Source: Pseudomonadota bacterium (GTDB taxonomy: Bacteria > Pseudomonadota > Gammaproteobacteria > Pseudomonadales > Pseudohongiellaceae). Taken from it: 6,875 nt of DNA. Where the stretch lies: the NCBI GenBank assembly GCA_022563075.1, contig JADFOC010000144.1:1-6875 (forward strand). The letters are read 5' to 3'. Positions 4,717 to 6,875 of this stretch are shown in pieces (the first letter of the stretch is position 1; the number at the start of each line of letters is the position of its first letter). Position numbers and translations under genes: made by a program. Under the pieces are notes generated by a model. It worked only from the letters and a program-made list of their open reading frames with translations. It was not told the origin of the DNA and did no database searches.

Positions 4717-6405
4717 ATGAGACCCCCTATGCAGCGCCTCCTCGTCTTCGTCTTCGTTATCTTACTTGCCTGCCAGCAGGCACTGGCCAACACGGTCAGC
4801 GGCAGCAACGGCGTGGTCACCTCCCGTTCCCAGATCGCCTCTGATGTTGGTGTTGAAATCCTGAAACAGGGTGGGAATGCGGTCGATGCCGCGGTAGCCG
4901 TAGGCTTCGCGCTGGCGGTTGTCTACCCCTCGGCCGGCAATCTAGGCGGTGGTGGGTTCTTTGTCATTCGCATGGCTGATGGCGAAGTGATCAGCCTCGA
5001 TGCGCGGGAAACAGCACCTGGCGCGGCCTCGCGCGATATGTATTTAGATGAAAATGGCCGGGTAAACCGGCGTCTCACCATGTCTGGCATGCTGTCTTCG
5101 GGGGTGCCTGGCTCGGTGGCTGGCCTGCTGGCGGTGCTGCAACGCTATGGCAGCATAAGCCGGCAGCAAGCCCTCGCGCCTGCAATTCGACTAGCCGAGG
5201 AAGGCTTCGAACTCAATGAGGACCTGGCCCGGCAGTTTGGACAGCAATTACGTGGCATGCGCGACTATCCCGCTTCGGTGGCCATATTCAGCAACAATGG
5301 GGATCGTTATCGCGCTGGAGACCTTTGGGTACAGCGTGAACTGGCCGCGACCTTGAAACTCATCGCCCAATTTGGTAGTGACGGATTCTACCAGGGAACC
5401 ACCGCAGATTTATTGATTGCCGAGATGGAACGCCATGGCGGGCTGATTAGCCACCAAGATCTGGCCCAGTATCAACCGGTGTGGCGCGAACCCATTCATG
5501 GTCGCTATCGCGGTTATGACATTTGGTCGATGCCGCCCGCCTCGTCTGGCGGTGTGCTACTGGTACAGATGTTGAACATGCTTGAGCCGCATGACATCCA
5601 CGCTTTGGGCTGGGGCACCACAGCGACGGCACACCTGATGATTGAAGCACAGAAACGCGCCTACGCCGACCGAGCGCGTCACCTGGGCGATTCAGATTTC
5701 TATCCGGTGCCAATCGATCGCCTGATTGCCAAGAATTACGCCAGTGCACGATTCGCCGATTTCGATTCATCGGCAGCCAAACCAAGCGCCGAAATCTACG
5801 CCGGTAGCTGGCCGGAAGAAAGTACCGAAACCACGCATTACTCGGTCATGGATGGGGCCGGGAATGCCGTCGCGGTAACCACAACCTTGAACAGTGGTTA
5901 TGGCAATAAAATAGTCGTCACCGGTGCCGGGTTTCTGCTTAATAATGAGATGGGTGACTTTACCGCGAAACTAAATACCCCGGGCGGCTACGGCCTGATG
6001 GGAGCCGAAGCCAACTTGATTGCACCGGGCAAGCGCATGCTGAGTTCGATGACACCCACCATTGTCAGCCGGGATGGAACCAATGTGCTGGTAACAGGAT
6101 CGCCTGGTGGTGCGACAATTATCAATACCGTATTTCATGTTGTGGTTAATTTTCTAGATCACCAGATGGCAATCGATGAAGCCGTGAGCAGGCCCCGTTT
6201 CCATCACCAGTGGCTGCCCGACTCAGTCAGGTTTGAGAACGGCGCCTTTGGTGTCGGCGTGCAAAACGCGCTGGAAGACATGGGACATCGGCAGATACGT
6301 GGTGCCGGTTTCGGTCTGGGCGACGCTAACTCTATTTCCTTCGATGGCGAAGTCATGACCGCAACATCGGACCCACGCAATGTGGGCGGCGCGGCCGCCT
6401 TCTGA
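4717..6405 (+). CDS. ggt: Gamma-glutamyltransferase precursor
   Basis: GGT cleaves the gamma-glutamyl bond of glutathione and related compounds and transfers the glutamyl group to water, amino acids or peptides, in the periplasm. It is made as a precursor that cuts itself into large and small subunits. At 562 residues it has normal length. A signal peptide (about 5-24, MQRLLVFVFVILLACQQALA) would be cut after ALA. Arg97 in LDARETAP should hold the substrate carboxylate. Thr372 in TTHYSVMD is the new N-terminus of the small subunit and the nucleophile, with self-cleavage between Glu371 and Thr372. NNEMGDF (409-415), SSMTPT (443-448) and GSPGG (461-465, oxyanion region) complete the site. The stretch LNTPGGYGLMGAEAN (419-433) matches the lid loop in position and length. 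ATG 4717 and ATG 4729 are both possible starts; neither has a clear ribosome site. All catalytic residues are present, so it should be active. It precedes a flavoprotein gene by 27 bp. Confidence 0.95.
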   Translation: MRPPMQRLLVFVFVILLACQQALANTVSGSNGVVTSRSQIASDVGVEILKQGGNAVDAAVAVGFALAVVYPSAGNLGGGGFFVIRMADGEVISLDARETAPGAASRDMYLDENGRVNRRLTMSGMLSSGVPGSVAGLLAVLQRYGSISRQQALAPAIRLAEEGFELNEDLARQFGQQLRGMRDYPASVAIFSNNGDRYRAGDLWVQRELAATLKLIAQFGSDGFYQGTTADLLIAEMERHGGLISHQDLAQYQPVWREPIHGRYRGYDIWSMPPASSGGVLLVQMLNMLEPHDIHALGWGTTATAHLMIEAQKRAYADRARHLGDSDFYPVPIDRLIAKNYASARFADFDSSAAKPSAEIYAGSWPEESTETTHYSVMDGAGNAVAVTTTLNSGYGNKIVVTGAGFLLNNEMGDFTAKLNTPGGYGLMGAEANLIAPGKRMLSSMTPTIVSRDGTNVLVTGSPGGATIINTVFHVVVNFLDHQMAIDEAVSRPRFHHQWLPDSVRFENGAFGVGVQNALEDMGHRQIRGAGFGLGDANSISFDGEVMTATSDPRNVGGAAAF

Positions 6406-6432
6406 ACCGATTAATCAACCAAGGGTTCGAGT

Positions 6433-6875
6433 TTGGATAGCTTCGACATATGCATAGTCGGTGCCGGTGCTGTCGGTCTCGCGATCGCATATCAACTCTC
6501 TTCATCGGTGAACTTTCGCCATCGCAGCATTGTGATTTTGGAACGGGAGTCTAACTTTGGCCAGCACAGTAGCAGCCGTAACAGCGAGGTAATTCATGCT
6601 GGCATCTACTATGCAACCGATAGTCTCAAGGCGAAATTATGTGTACGCGGCAAGCAACTGCTGTATGAGCATTGCGAACGCTTTGATATTCCCTATCGGC
6701 GACTGGGCAAACTCATCGTCGCTCAAGAAAATGACTCGACACAGCTGCAGAGTGTGGCGCGTCAAGCCATGGCAAATGGTGTCACCGATCTGCGATGGCT
6801 GGACCAGCGCGAGCTGCAATCCACAGAACCTGCGAGCTGTGCCGAGACCACGCTATTTTCTCCCCCTAGCGGTAT
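6433..6875 (+). CDS. FAD-dependent L-2-hydroxyglutarate dehydrogenase-like oxidoreductase, 5' part (runs off the right edge)
   Basis: The 147 visible codons are the N-terminal end of a DAO-family flavoprotein. Residues 4-20 are the beta-alpha-beta FAD fold with VGAGAVGLA, residues 33-39 end the second strand with ILERE (the Glu binds the FAD ribose), and SSRNSEVIHAGIYY (47-60) is the signature shared with L-2-hydroxyglutarate dehydrogenase (LhgO/L2HGDH), followed by LKAKLCVRGKQLLYEHC. Such enzymes oxidise L-2-hydroxyglutarate to 2-oxoglutarate and pass electrons to the membrane quinone pool. The start is TTG at 6433 with AAGGG 7 nt upstream; a stop at 6412-6414 bars any earlier start. The 27-bp gap after ggt, with no terminator, points to one operon. 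About two thirds of the protein, including the rest of the active site, lies outside, so substrate is by similarity only; other DAO-family oxidases remain possible. Confidence 0.85.
   Translation, partial: MDSFDICIVGAGAVGLAIAYQLSSSVNFRHRSIVILERESNFGQHSSSRNSEVIHAGIYYATDSLKAKLCVRGKQLLYEHCERFDIPYRRLGKLIVAQENDSTQLQSVARQAMANGVTDLRWLDQRELQSTEPASCAETTLFSPPSG

Noticed and set aside
5447..5785. 112-codon minus-strand ORF inside ggt
   Set aside because: Antisense shadow of a fully conserved gene.

Overview
The window suggests a Gram-negative proteobacterium. Most of it (about 640 to the end) fits a gammaproteobacterial chromosome: a plant/proteobacterial-type glutathione reductase, an AlkB-family repair dioxygenase, an exported gamma-glutamyltransferase and an FAD-dependent L-2-hydroxyglutarate dehydrogenase-like enzyme, ordinary codon use, moderate GC. 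No strain or species can be named from the sequence alone. The left end (1 to about 637) carries the start of ftsY with a very short acidic leader, preceded by the C-terminal end of an FG-GAP/VCBS repeat protein. That arrangement does not look like the usual gammaproteobacterial ftsY locus. Layout: (a) 1-271, minus, 5' part of ftsY; (b) 285-637, minus, C-terminal end of a calcium-binding-type FG-GAP/VCBS beta-propeller gene, directly upstream of ftsY and probably co-transcribed with it; (c) about 637-1095, minus, N-terminal end of a membrane receptor (TM plus CHASE3, most like a methyl-accepting chemotaxis protein). Genes (b) and (c) are both cut in mid-domain at the same point and join out of frame: a clear breakpoint, either a real rearrangement or a chimeric assembly join. 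(d) 1096-1569, no convincing gene, a possible sigma-28-like site and short palindromes. (e) 1570-2280, an AT-rich accessory patch with a small phage-type HTH regulator (minus) and, facing away from it, short unrecognised ORFs that look like remnants. (f) 2281-2536, noncoding, with a striking 20-bp inverted repeat. (g) 2537-3895, minus, gor; (h) 3992-4615, plus, alkB-like gene, divergent from gor; (i) 4717-6405, plus, ggt; (j) 6433 to the window end, plus, 5' part of an L-2-hydroxyglutarate dehydrogenase-like flavoprotein, 27 bp after ggt and probably in its operon. How they work together: gor recycles oxidised glutathione in the cytosol, while ggt hydrolyses or transfers the gamma-glutamyl group of glutathione in the periplasm, so both bear on thiol metabolism. 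The AlkB-like enzyme uses 2-oxoglutarate to reverse alkylation damage. The flavoprotein, if it is an L-2-hydroxyglutarate dehydrogenase, makes 2-oxoglutarate. This shared link to glutathione/glutamate/2-oxoglutarate is an inference from neighbourhood; the genes are on both strands and do not form one operon. I found no CRISPR array, tRNA, rRNA, complete mobile element, or clear new defence system. The points most worth a second look are the breakpoint near 637, the degraded phage-like patch and the inverted repeat at 2410-2455.
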